NCBI GenBank assembly: GCA_050695215.1
Contig: JBOGSD010000102.1
Span: forward strand, 1-10,520
Direction of reading: 5' to 3'
DNA: 10,520 bases
DNA from: JACQGZ01 sp050695215
GTDB taxonomy: Bacteria > Sysuimicrobiota > Sysuimicrobiia > Sysuimicrobiales > Humicultoraceae
The translations under genes and the position numbers were made by a program. Positions 1-7,400 of the stretch are shown one piece after another. The notes under the pieces are model-generated. The model did not search any database. It had not been told where the DNA came from and was given only the letters and a program-made list of their open reading frames with translations. Every line of letters starts with the position of its first letter. Positions within the stretch are counted from its first letter, which is position 1.

Positions 1-2108
1 AGCGGAGCCTGCAGGCCACCCTCGATTGGAGTCATCACGGTCTCGCTGAGACCGAGAAGGTGCTGTTCCGGCGACTGGCCACCTTCCCCGGAAGCTTCAC
101 CTTGGAAGCCGTGGAGTCGATTTGCACGGGCGAGGGACTCAGCCAGGAGGAGGTGCTGGACCTCCTGTCCGACCTGGTGGACAAGTCGCTCATCGTGGGA
201 CACACCGGCGGGAGTGGAGCGCGGTATTCCATGCTGGAAACGATGCGCGCCTACGGGCAGGTGCACCTGCGGCGAAGCGGCGAGAGTGACCTCCTCCGCC
301 ACCGCCATCGGAGCTGGTTCCAACGCTTCGCCGAGCGACAGGGGCAGGAGGGAAGTCGGACGTCGTGGCTCGATAGTCTGGAACGGGAACTCGAGAACTT
401 CCGTGGCGCGTTGACATCCTCGCTCGAGCAGAATGACGTCCAGTCGGCGCATCGTCTTGCTGTCGCGCTCGCACCACTATGGTGTGCCCGACACCTGACC
501 GAAGGCCGGCACTGGTTGGAGCGCATCCAGGCGCGCAGCAGCGAGTTGCCGGGAGAGATGAAGGCGGAGTCCATGCTTCACCTGGGGCTCGAGGCTGCCA
601 AGCAAGGCGAGCACGGCCTCGCCACGGCACTGCTCGAGCAGAGCCATGACCTCTTCAGGGAACGTGGGGATCGGCATGGGGGTGCCCGCGCCACGAACGC
701 CCTCGGCATCACCGCGATGGGGCGGGGGCACTTCCAGCGGGCAGCAGGGTATTTCGAGGACTGTCTGGCAGTGGCGCGCCAACTGGGCGACGATGCCCGG
801 GCTGCGGGGACGCTCAACAATCTCGGGCTGGTGGCGCTCAAGGAGCGGGACGAAGGCCGTGCGACCTCGCTCCTTGAACAGGGGCTCGCTCTCGCCCGGG
901 ATCAGGGGTACATGCCGGTCGTGGCCGCAGCGCTGACCAATCTCGGGGGCGTCGCGCTGCGTCGAGGCGATCATGCCCGGGCGCGCGCACAGCTCGAGGA
1001 GGGTCTCACCTTCTTCGTCAATGACGGCATGCGGGGAGGCGTCGCTGAATGCCTGGAGGGGTTGGCCACCGTCGCGGCGGCGGAGGGACAGGAGAAGCGG
1101 GCGGCGCGTCTGATGGGATCGGCCGACGCCCTGCGCGAGGCCATGGGCATCGCGGCTGAACCAGGCGACAGTCCATTCTCCGAGGCACTGACCATGATGC
1201 GGCAGCGCGCGACGGAGGCTCCGCTGGCGGCGGAATACCTGGCCGGCCGGGCGATGCGCCTCGAGGACGCTGTCGCGTCTGCCCTCGCCAGACCTCTCGT
1301 CGAGGCGGGTCCGGCCGTCGTGGGGCAGATGCCGAGCGCGTTGAGCGAAAGCCGTGCTGCCCTGCGCGTCCACAGTCTGGGGCCGATTCAGGTGCAACGC
1401 GACGGCCGCGTGCTTGTGCGGTCAGATTGGACATACCGCAAGGCTCGAGAGCTGCTGGTGTTTCTGCTGACCCACTCCACCCGCTCGAAAGAACAAATCG
1501 GGGTTGCGCTGTGGCCGGACATTTCCCCAACCCAACTGCGCGACACGTTCCGCATCACGCTGTATCATCTCCGGCGAACGCTGGGCCGGCCTGACTGGAT
1601 CCTCTACACCGGTGATGGGTACGCCCTCAACCGCTCCCTGGACTATTGGTACGACGTGGAGGCCTTTGAGGGCGCCGCGGCAGAGGCGGCGCGCCTCATA
1701 CCCCGTGCGCGTGCTCAAGCCATGGCGGTGCTGCAGGAGGCCCTTGCCCTGTACCGAGGGCCCTTCGTGGAAGATCTCTCTGACGGCCAGTGGTACCTGC
1801 TGCGGCGCGAGCAATTGGGAAGGGCGTTTCTCGAGGCGCTGCTCCTCCTTGGTCAACTCGCCTTCGATCAGGGTTCGTATGACCGGGCGGCCGAGGCGTA
1901 CCGTCGCGCCATCCGGCTCGATGGCTACCTCGAGGCCGCGCACCGTCAACTGATGCGCTGTTATCAGGCGTTGGGGGAACGGGCGCAGGCGTTGCGCCAC
2001 TATGAGGCCCTCGTCTCGCGTTTTCGTGACGAGCTCGGCATTTCGCCGGATGAGGAAACGGCGGCGCTGGCGGCTCGCCTCCGCAGTGGAGACCACCCGC
2101 CCGTATGA
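1..2108 (+). CDS. LuxR-type ATPase/TPR transcriptional regulator with C-terminal wHTH-BTAD (5' partial)
   Basis: This gene is cut by the left edge: the frame is open from base 3 and the first codons (SLQATLDWSHHGL, then LFRRLATFPGSFTLEA) are the conserved join between the ATPase and winged-helix parts of LuxR/AfsR-type regulators, so the GTG at 60 is not the start. Counting from that GTG, residues 1-120 are the post-ATPase helical region, 170-360 contain TPR-like helix pairs (NALGITAMGRGHFQRAAGYF, NNLGLVALKERDEGRA, NLGGVALRRGDHARA), 434-515 form an OmpR/SARP-type winged helix (RKARELLVFLLTH, ALWPD, LYHLRRTL) and 525-675 a BTAD domain (ALALYRGPFVEDL, AHRQLMRCYQALGERAQAL, GISPDEET). Known members use ATP-controlled self-association to control DNA binding by the wHTH. 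The odd point is the order: the DNA-binding wHTH-BTAD is at the C-terminus, not the N-terminus as in AfsR. Target genes are unknown; the cupredoxin 63 bp downstream is a candidate co-transcribed gene. Confidence 0.9.
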   Translation, partial: RSLQATLDWSHHGLAETEKVLFRRLATFPGSFTLEAVESICTGEGLSQEEVLDLLSDLVDKSLIVGHTGGSGARYSMLETMRAYGQVHLRRSGESDLLRHRHRSWFQRFAERQGQEGSRTSWLDSLERELENFRGALTSSLEQNDVQSAHRLAVALAPLWCARHLTEGRHWLERIQARSSELPGEMKAESMLHLGLEAAKQGEHGLATALLEQSHDLFRERGDRHGGARATNALGITAMGRGHFQRAAGYFEDCLAVARQLGDDARAAGTLNNLGLVALKERDEGRATSLLEQGLALARDQGYMPVVAAALTNLGGVALRRGDHARARAQLEEGLTFFVNDGMRGGVAECLEGLATVAAAEGQEKRAARLMGSADALREAMGIAAEPGDSPFSEALTMMRQRATEAPLAAEYLAGRAMRLEDAVASALARPLVEAGPAVVGQMPSALSESRAALRVHSLGPIQVQRDGRVLVRSDWTYRKARELLVFLLTHSTRSKEQIGVALWPDISPTQLRDTFRITLYHLRRTLGRPDWILYTGDGYALNRSLDYWYDVEAFEGAAAEAARLIPRARAQAMAVLQEALALYRGPFVEDLSDGQWYLLRREQLGRAFLEALLLLGQLAFDQGSYDRAAEAYRRAIRLDGYLEAAHRQLMRCYQALGERAQALRHYEALVSRFRDELGISPDEETAALAARLRSGDHPPV

Positions 2109-2134
2109 CCGTCTTGTAGCCAGATTTGTACCCG

Positions 2135-2163
2135 CCCCTCCGGAGAATTCGCCTCGGGAGGGG
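2135..2163 (+). promoter_or_regulatory. Potential hairpin covering the cupredoxin ribosome binding site
   Basis: CCCCTCC at 2135-2141 is a perfect complement of GGAGGGG at 2157-2163, with a 15-base loop. The right arm is also the Shine-Dalgarno sequence of the ATG at 2172 (8 bases between them). In the folded state the site would be hidden. A competing small palindrome, CTCCGGAG (2138-2145), overlaps the left arm. There is no T tract, so this is not a good intrinsic terminator. That it regulates translation is an inference. Confidence 0.4.
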
Positions 2164-2171
2164 TCGCCGCG

Positions 2172-2549
2172 ATGACGTGGGCAGCCATGCTCGTTCCAGG
2201 AGTGATCGTCGTGATCGGCCTGGGCGCCGCTCCGATCCCACTGGGCGCGCAGGGCGAGCCTCAGTCGGTGACGTTGAAAGCGCGCGAATATGCCTTCAAT
2301 CCCAGGGAGATCACGCTACGGGCCGGGGAGGTCACCATCCTCGTCACCAACGAGGGTGGGATTGAGCACGCCCTCATCGTGGAGGACGGCAGCAGGACGA
2401 CGCTCGCCGAGATCCCCTCGGTTCTACCCGAGAAGTCTGAACAGGTCCGCGTCACATTGAGCGCCGGGGCGTATACCTTCTTCTGCCCAAACGGGAGTGG
2501 GTTTCACCGCAGACTTGGCATGGTCGGCCAGTTGAAGGTCACTGAATAG
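2172..2549 (+). CDS. Secreted cupredoxin-domain (plastocyanin-like) copper protein
   Basis: A 125-residue protein with a hydrophobic N-terminus (about residues 4-24, likely cleavage near LGA-QG at 26) followed by one cupredoxin fold. The type 1 copper ligands can be read directly: His66 in GIEHAL, then Cys105, His112 and Met117 in CPNGSGFHRRLGM. The usual loop is C-x4-H-x4-M; here it is C-x6-H-x4-M, two residues longer, which may alter the redox potential. The beta strands AREYAFNPREITLRAGE and VTILVTNEG match the family's N-terminal sheet. Known members carry single electrons or bind copper in the periplasm or outside the cell; no redox partner is encoded nearby, so the role is open. The ATG at 2172 is preceded by GGAGGGG at good spacing. 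The signal peptide is unusual in having no Lys or Arg before the hydrophobic core. It lies 63 bp after the regulator on the same strand and could share its transcript. Confidence 0.85.
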   Translation: MTWAAMLVPGVIVVIGLGAAPIPLGAQGEPQSVTLKAREYAFNPREITLRAGEVTILVTNEGGIEHALIVEDGSRTTLAEIPSVLPEKSEQVRVTLSAGAYTFFCPNGSGFHRRLGMVGQLKVTE

Positions 2550-2574
2550 TCCCACGATCTGGTCGGCGCCCCGG

Positions 2575-3651
2575 CTACTGAGGCACCCCGGCGGACGTGC
2601 CGGGGAAGTCGGTGCGCCGCATCAACGCGCCCAGAGCGGAGGCCGCCGTCGTGAACCGGCGCAGGGCCGGAGCGGTGAAGCCGCCGCGCCGCTGAGCGAC
2701 CAACCGTCCTTTGTGCGGCTCGAAGGTCGCTTCCACGACGGCGACGTCGTCGAGCGTCCGGGTGGTGACCGCCGCGCCGGTCGTCGACGTCGTGCGCGGC
2801 CACATCGCGTGCAGCCGTCCGGGCCCCTGGGCGGGAGCCGACGAGCCCCGGGAGGGGGCGCTGTCCACCCGATCCTCGGCGGCGTCCGCCGCATACCGTC
2901 TTGGCAGATCGGTCAGCATCACCCACACTTGCTCGGCGCCCACGAGCGCCGGCAGCGCGCTGCAGAGGCAGAGGACCACGTCGTGCAGCGAGGGCAGACG
3001 GTGCAGGAAGTGCAGCCAAATGGGCAGGAGCGCCGCGGCGAAGTCCTCCCGCTCACTGGCAAAGCGCTGAGGAAAGGCGTCGTGATCGACCGCAAACGGG
3101 TTGGCGAACACCGTCTCGCCGATGACGACCAGCGGGTGACTGAGCGCCATCGCCAGCACGATCTCCGCGCTGAAGCGCGTCGATCCATACTGGCAGATCA
3201 CCGAGAGGGGCAGCGGCTGCAGCGTGGGGTTCAGGCTGGATTCGAAGAGCGGCGCCTCCTCCGTTCCGGGCCAGGACCGCAGGGCCCAGGTCATCTCCGC
3301 GACGGCGCGCAGATGCGACGCGCCGGCACCGGTCGCGGCCTCTGACTGATCTCGCCAGAACCGCCGCATCCGTTCGGGATCAAAGTGTCCCCCCGCCAGG
3401 TGCACCTGGTCCGTCGAGAACTGCGCCACGGGCACGCCGCCGCCCCCGGTGGGGGCTTGAGGCGTCTCCCCCCGAGGGGGGTCAAGAATCCAGAGCGCTC
3501 GTTCGCCCTCTCTCCGGGACGTCAGGAACCGCGCCGCGGCATTCCGATCGGTGATGGGATCGGTCCAGAGCGAGCAGAGATGATCGCCGGAGGCGGGATG
3601 GTACGCCTCCAGGGCAATCCCGCTGCCAGTGGGGTGGGACAGCGCAGTCAT
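2575..3651 (-). CDS. MEDS-domain sensory protein (DcmR-like sensory domain) with GAF-like C-terminal part
   Basis: A 358-residue soluble protein. Residues about 21-190 match the MEDS domain (the sensory domain of the dichloromethane regulator DcmR and of archaeal/bacterial sensor proteins): GDHLCSLW with His24, RFLTSRREGERALWILD, GGHFDPERMRRFWRD, LRAVAEMTWALR, then SVICQYGSTRFSAEIVLAMA and HPLVVIGETVFANPF. The family's usual helix-strand segment between ILD and the GG-FDPERM motif is shortened and replaced by a Pro/Gly linker (PPRGETPQAPTGGGG). Residues about 205-345 (LPSLHDVVLCLCSALPALVGAEQ, later FTAPALRRFTTAASALGALM) look like a diverged GAF domain, which is an inference. There is no kinase or DNA-binding domain, so an output partner must be elsewhere. 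It converges with the cupredoxin gene and diverges from the SYLF gene. No strong Shine-Dalgarno sequence was seen before the ATG at 3651, so the start is only moderately sure. Confidence 0.8.
   Translation of the reverse strand: MTALSHPTGSGIALEAYHPASGDHLCSLWTDPITDRNAAARFLTSRREGERALWILDPPRGETPQAPTGGGGVPVAQFSTDQVHLAGGHFDPERMRRFWRDQSEAATGAGASHLRAVAEMTWALRSWPGTEEAPLFESSLNPTLQPLPLSVICQYGSTRFSAEIVLAMALSHPLVVIGETVFANPFAVDHDAFPQRFASEREDFAAALLPIWLHFLHRLPSLHDVVLCLCSALPALVGAEQVWVMLTDLPRRYAADAAEDRVDSAPSRGSSAPAQGPGRLHAMWPRTTSTTGAAVTTRTLDDVAVVEATFEPHKGRLVAQRRGGFTAPALRRFTTAASALGALMRRTDFPGTSAGVPQ
2586..2605. terminator. GC-rich hairpin at the convergent cupredoxin/MEDS ends (possible terminator)
   Basis: CCCCGGC (2586-2592) and GCCGGGG (2599-2605) form a perfect 7-bp stem with a 6-base loop, 37 bp after the cupredoxin stop and inside the last codons of the convergent MEDS gene. 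There is no T tract on either strand, so it is at best a weak or factor-assisted terminator, and it could be a by-product of GC-rich coding sequence. Confidence 0.25.
3442..3481. repeat. Two adjacent perfect GC hairpins inside the MEDS gene
   Basis: GCCCCC-GGT-GGGGGC (3442-3456) and CCCCCC-GA-GGGGGG (3468-3481) are two short perfect inverted repeats 11 bp apart. On the minus strand they encode the Pro/Gly-rich linker that stands where MEDS proteins normally have a longer conserved segment. This looks like a low-complexity patch or an old deletion join. Confidence 0.5.
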
Positions 3652-3829
3652 ACCGCAAACACCAGGGTCATCCTATCATGCTTACCCTCCAATCCGCGAT
3701 GCCAAACCCCCGCTACGGCGTGGATGCAAACCGCCGAGGACGACGGAAAAGACCCTCCGGCTGGCTCGCCCTGCCGAGAGGCCTGTCGGGGCATGGGGTA
3801 TAACAGGGTTGGAGTAGATATGGATTGTC

Positions 3830-3841
3830 TGGATCGATCCA
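3830..3841. promoter_or_regulatory. 12-bp perfect palindrome in the SYLF leader
   Basis: TGGATCGATCCA at 3830-3841 is a perfect palindrome placed 26 bp before the SYLF start codon, in the 216-bp divergent spacer between the MEDS and SYLF genes. It could be an operator or a leader hairpin; with one bulge the pairing extends to TTGT...ACAA on the outside. A TATAAC box (3799-3804) lies upstream but no convincing -35 element accompanies it. Nothing else was recognised in the 3652-3867 spacer. Confidence 0.3.
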
Positions 3842-3852
3842 CAAGGCTTCTG

Positions 3853-3870
3853 AGGAGGAATGGAGAGATG
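3853..3870 (+). promoter_or_regulatory. SYLF ribosome binding site and overlapping three-codon minigene
   Basis: AGGAGG (3853-3858) sits 9 bases before the ATG at 3868 and sets the SYLF start well inside a longer open frame. Between them an ATG at 3860 opens a three-codon frame (Met-Glu-Arg-stop) whose TGA overlaps the SYLF start as ATGA. The minigene start is only one base after the Shine-Dalgarno sequence, too close for normal use, so it may be chance. Confidence 0.6.
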
Positions 3871-4431
3871 AGAAAGCGACAGATGTGGCGCACCAATCTG
3901 GTGGCAGTGACGCTCGGGCTGGCATTGCTGCTGATGCTGCCGGGCCCCTCGGCCGCCCGCACGGCGGCGGAGATCAACGCGGGCGTAAACGCCGCGCTCG
4001 CGAAATTCACCAAGGTCAAGGGGTCTACAGACCTTCTTCGGATCGCCAAGGGCGTCTTGGTGTTTGCCGACGTCGTCAAAGCCGGCGCGGGGATCGGCGG
4101 AGAGTTCGGCGAGGGCGCCCTGCGCATTCGCGGCAAGACCGTCGGCTACTACAGCTTCGCGTCCGCTTCGGTCGGGCTGCAGCTGGGGGTGCAGCGGAAG
4201 GACATCATCATCGTCTTTCTGCAGGATCAGGCCCTCCGGGAGTTCCGGGCCAGTGAAGGCTGGCAGGTCGGCGTCGATGGCTCGATCGTGCTCGTGGACG
4301 TGGGGGCTCAAGGGTCCATCGACACGACGAAGTTGAACAAGCCGATCGTCGGCTTCGTGGTCGGTCAGAAGGGGCTCATGTACAACCTGACGCTGGAGGG
4401 ATCCAAGATCACGAAACTCCCGCCGAAGTAA
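3868..4431 (+). CDS. Exported SYLF/Ysc84-domain lipid-binding protein
   Basis: A 187-residue protein. Residues 1-30 are a clear Sec signal peptide (MRKRQMWRTN, then the hydrophobic LVAVTLGLALLLML, and cleavage after PSAA). Residues about 32-185 match the SYLF (Ysc84-like) domain: KGVLVFADVVKAGAGIGGEF, GEGALRIRGKTVGYYSFASA, SVGLQLGVQRKDIIIVFLQD, a variable mid-part, and GFVVGQKGLMYNLTLEGSKI at the end. In eukaryotes this domain binds phosphoinositides and actin; the many bacterial members are small exported proteins of uncertain function, probably membrane-associated. The open frame runs in from far upstream (3385), but that part overlaps the MEDS gene and lacks coding character; the AGGAGG and signal peptide fix the start at 3868. 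It ends 22 bp before the convergent kinase stop codon. Confidence 0.88.
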   Translation: MRKRQMWRTNLVAVTLGLALLLMLPGPSAARTAAEINAGVNAALAKFTKVKGSTDLLRIAKGVLVFADVVKAGAGIGGEFGEGALRIRGKTVGYYSFASASVGLQLGVQRKDIIIVFLQDQALREFRASEGWQVGVDGSIVLVDVGAQGSIDTTKLNKPIVGFVVGQKGLMYNLTLEGSKITKLPPK

Positions 4432-4448
4432 AGGCGGCCTGGCCTGCG

Positions 4449-4478
4449 TGCTCTCACACACCCAGCCGCGTGAGAGTA
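4449..4478. terminator. Hairpin between the convergent SYLF and kinase genes (possible bidirectional terminator)
   Basis: CTCTCAC (4451-4457) pairs with GTGAGAG (4470-4476), extended by a G-T and a T-A pair to 9 bp, with a 12-base loop. It lies 17 bp after the SYLF stop and covers the kinase stop codon, a typical place for a shared terminator. Neither side has a T run, so confidence is low. Confidence 0.35.
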
Positions 4479-7400
4479 TCCTGGGCGGTCTTCAGGCTCC
4501 TTGGAGCCTCGAGATCGGTGAAGATGGCGATGGCCGCGCGCAGGCCGTCTTGGGCGCGTTTCAGGTCGCCGGATCCGCCCCGGCTCTCAAATGCCTTAGC
4601 GAGCGCAAGATGGACATCGGCCTCTTCGTAGCGGCGAGGGTAGCGCGAGTAGATCTCGAGGGCGCGGTGATAGTGGGCAATGGCCGCCTCTGAGTCTCCC
4701 CGTCCCGCGTCGATCACCCCGCGCAGGTACTCGGGCCTGGCCAGCGCGCTCTCCTTCTCGAGGGCCTCGACGATCCGATGCAAACGCTTCCAGGATTCCT
4801 CGGCCTCGTCGTAGCGCCGCTGCGCGGTCAGAGCGTCGACCAGAGGCTGGAGGCTCCAGTGCTCCCACAGCGCCCAGTTGCTCCGCGTGATGAGCTCAAG
4901 TTCCTTGCGGGCGGCCTGCTCTGCGGCAACCGGCTGACCCAGGCGGATGTGGGCCCGTGCCTCCCACTCGAGGGCTTCGAACTGCTCCTGGATGTCGTTC
5001 ACCTTCCTCGCCTCTTCCAGGAACGGGTGGCTGAGCTCGACCACCCCCTCCCAGTCCTCGCTCAAGGCGCGTTGCAGGATCGGCGCATAGAACCTCAACA
5101 GTCCCGCCCGGTCGACCAAGTCCATGGCCCGTTCGGCTGCCTGTCGCGCCGCCCGCCAGTCGCCCAACATGAAGTTGGCCCAGCTCACGTTGGCACGGTG
5201 GAAGTAGATCCCGGGCTGATCACCCATGGTCTCCGCCAGCGTCAGCGCCTGCCTGCGCAGTTCCTCTGACGTGCGAAAATCCCCCACGACCTCGCAGTTC
5301 ACGGCGCGGTTGTTATAGGCGCGGCTGGCGGTCCACACTGCGGTGTACGTCTTCGCGCCTCGCGCCAGCTCGATGGCTCGTTGGTGGTGCTCCTCGGACG
5401 GAAGGCGGAGGCCCTGCTGCGAGAAGGCCAGTGCAAGTTCTTCGTGCGCCCAAGCCAGTTGGTCGGTGATGCCCAGACGGTCCGCCAGGGACAGCGCCCG
5501 TCGGGCCAGGGCTTCAGCCTCGCGCGGGTCCGCCGAGAAGTTGCGGGCGCGCGCCAGGTCCAGCAGGATGCTCAAGGTCTCCGCGCCCTCTTCCTCCGTC
5601 ATGTCGACGAGAGCCTTCTCCAGATGGGGCACGGCAGCAGCAAAGTCCCAACTGACTTGGTAGACGTGCCCGATCTTCCGGTTCAGTTCGGCCGCCTGCC
5701 GCCTGTCGTCCCGCCGCTCCGCCTCCGCCAGGAGGTGCTTGTAGATCTCGACCGATTTCTCGGGCCGCCCGCTGTACAGGTAAGGAGTGGCCAGCTTCTC
5801 TGCGACCTCCAGGGCGCGTTCTGTCTGCCCGCTGTCCTCCAGGAGCTCCCTCGCCGTCTCGTACCAGCGGACCGTCTCCTCATGGGCGTAGAGCTCGTCG
5901 GCCTTCTCCGCGGCCAGCAGGGCGTACCGGATCGACTGCTCGTCGTCCCCGGCCTCGAGGAAGTGGGCCGCCAGTTCGGGGGCGTGGTCGGCGGCACGGG
6001 CGCCGTAGAAGGCCTCCAGCGCCTCTCCGACCTGAGCGTGCAGCCGCCGTCGGCGATGACGGCTGATGCTGTCGTAGAGCGCCTCTCGGGTCATCGTCTG
6101 GGAGAATTCGTACCTGTCCTCTCCTCCGACCCGCACCTCCCTGATGAGCCTGGCGCGGAGCACCTGGTCGAGGACGTCGAGGAGCTGATCCTCGGTCTCC
6201 CCCAGCACGTGGCGGAGCATGTCGAAACTGAATTGCCGGCCGAGGATCGCCGCGTAGAACAGCGCGCGGCGGGACGCTTCGCCCAGCGGCTGGAGCCGGG
6301 CGTCGACCACTCCCCGGACGGACGCCGGGATGGGCATGTCGGCATAACGGGCCCCCTCGTCGAAGTCCGTGCTCCACTGGCCGTCTTTAATGTAGAGGGT
6401 CCCCTGCTGGAATAGAGCCTGGATGACCTGTTCGATGAAGTAGGGGTTGCCCTCCGTGACCTCCTGGATCCGGCGGGCGAAATTCATCGGCTTCGCGCGA
6501 TGCTGCGCCAGCCACTGGACCAGCTCTCCCACCTCGTCAAGCGTCAACGCGTCCAGTGTCAGCCGAGTGGCGTGGCGTTCCTTGACGAGCTGCTTCAGAA
6601 TCTCCGTGAAGTCCATCAACCGCTCGAGCTCTTCGTCGCGGAACGCTGCGATGATGAAGAGCCGCCTCCGCTGGATCTCCGGCGAGAGGTAGCGCAGCAG
6701 CTCCAGCGTGGCTCGATCGGCCAGGTGGAGGTCATCGACGGCCAGCATGACTGTCGTGCGGGCGGAGAGGTTGACCAGCGTCCGGGTAAACCCCTCGAGG
6801 ATCCGGGCCCGCTCCTTGTCTGGCGGCAGCGATATGGGCTCCCCCATCTCGCGCACTTTCTCCCGGATCCCAGGTACGATGCGAGCGAGGTCCGCCGCAT
6901 GTTCTCCGAGGGTGAGGGTCGCTTCGTCCGGCGCCGCGTTGTCGACCGCATCGCGAACGATCCGGCTGAAGGGTTCGTAGGGCACCTGCCCCTCGTAGCA
7001 CTTGACGGAGAAGACGCGGGCTCCCCTCAGGCGCGCGTAGGTGATGACCTCCTCGATCAGCCGGGTTTTCCCGATCCCCGCATCGCCGCCGATCAGCACC
7101 AGCCGCCCCTCACCGCTCACCGCTTCGTCGAAGAGCCGCTTGATCGCCTGCAGTTCGGCGGCACGGCCGACCAGCACCCCCTGCCGGATGCTCCCCACCA
7201 TGTCGGTACCGACCATCTTCTCTGGCACGGGGACCGCCGACTCGACGGCGCGCAGGGCACCGAGCACCTGCGCCACCTCGCCGGCTGAGCGGTAGCGGCG
7301 GTCGGGGTCTTTGGCCAGCAGCCTAAGGATAACGGCCTCCAGGACAGGTGGGATGGCGGGGTTGTGGAACCGGGGACCGACCGGCGGAACGTTGATGTGC

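Noticed and set aside
477..1397. 306-codon minus-strand open frame
   Set aside because: Antisense shadow of the GC-rich TPR region of the regulator, whose plus-strand frame has clear domain matches.
3385..3867. Long upstream extension of the SYLF open frame
   Set aside because: It runs antisense through the MEDS gene, lacks family similarity, and a good ribosome binding site plus signal peptide fix the start at 3868.
5381..6415. 344-codon plus-strand open frame inside the kinase gene
   Set aside because: Antisense to the TPR half of the kinase protein; composition is typical of a shadow frame and no domain is recognisable.
6500..7288. 262-codon plus-strand open frame
   Set aside because: Antisense to the Walker A/B region of the kinase-ATPase gene; no independent support.
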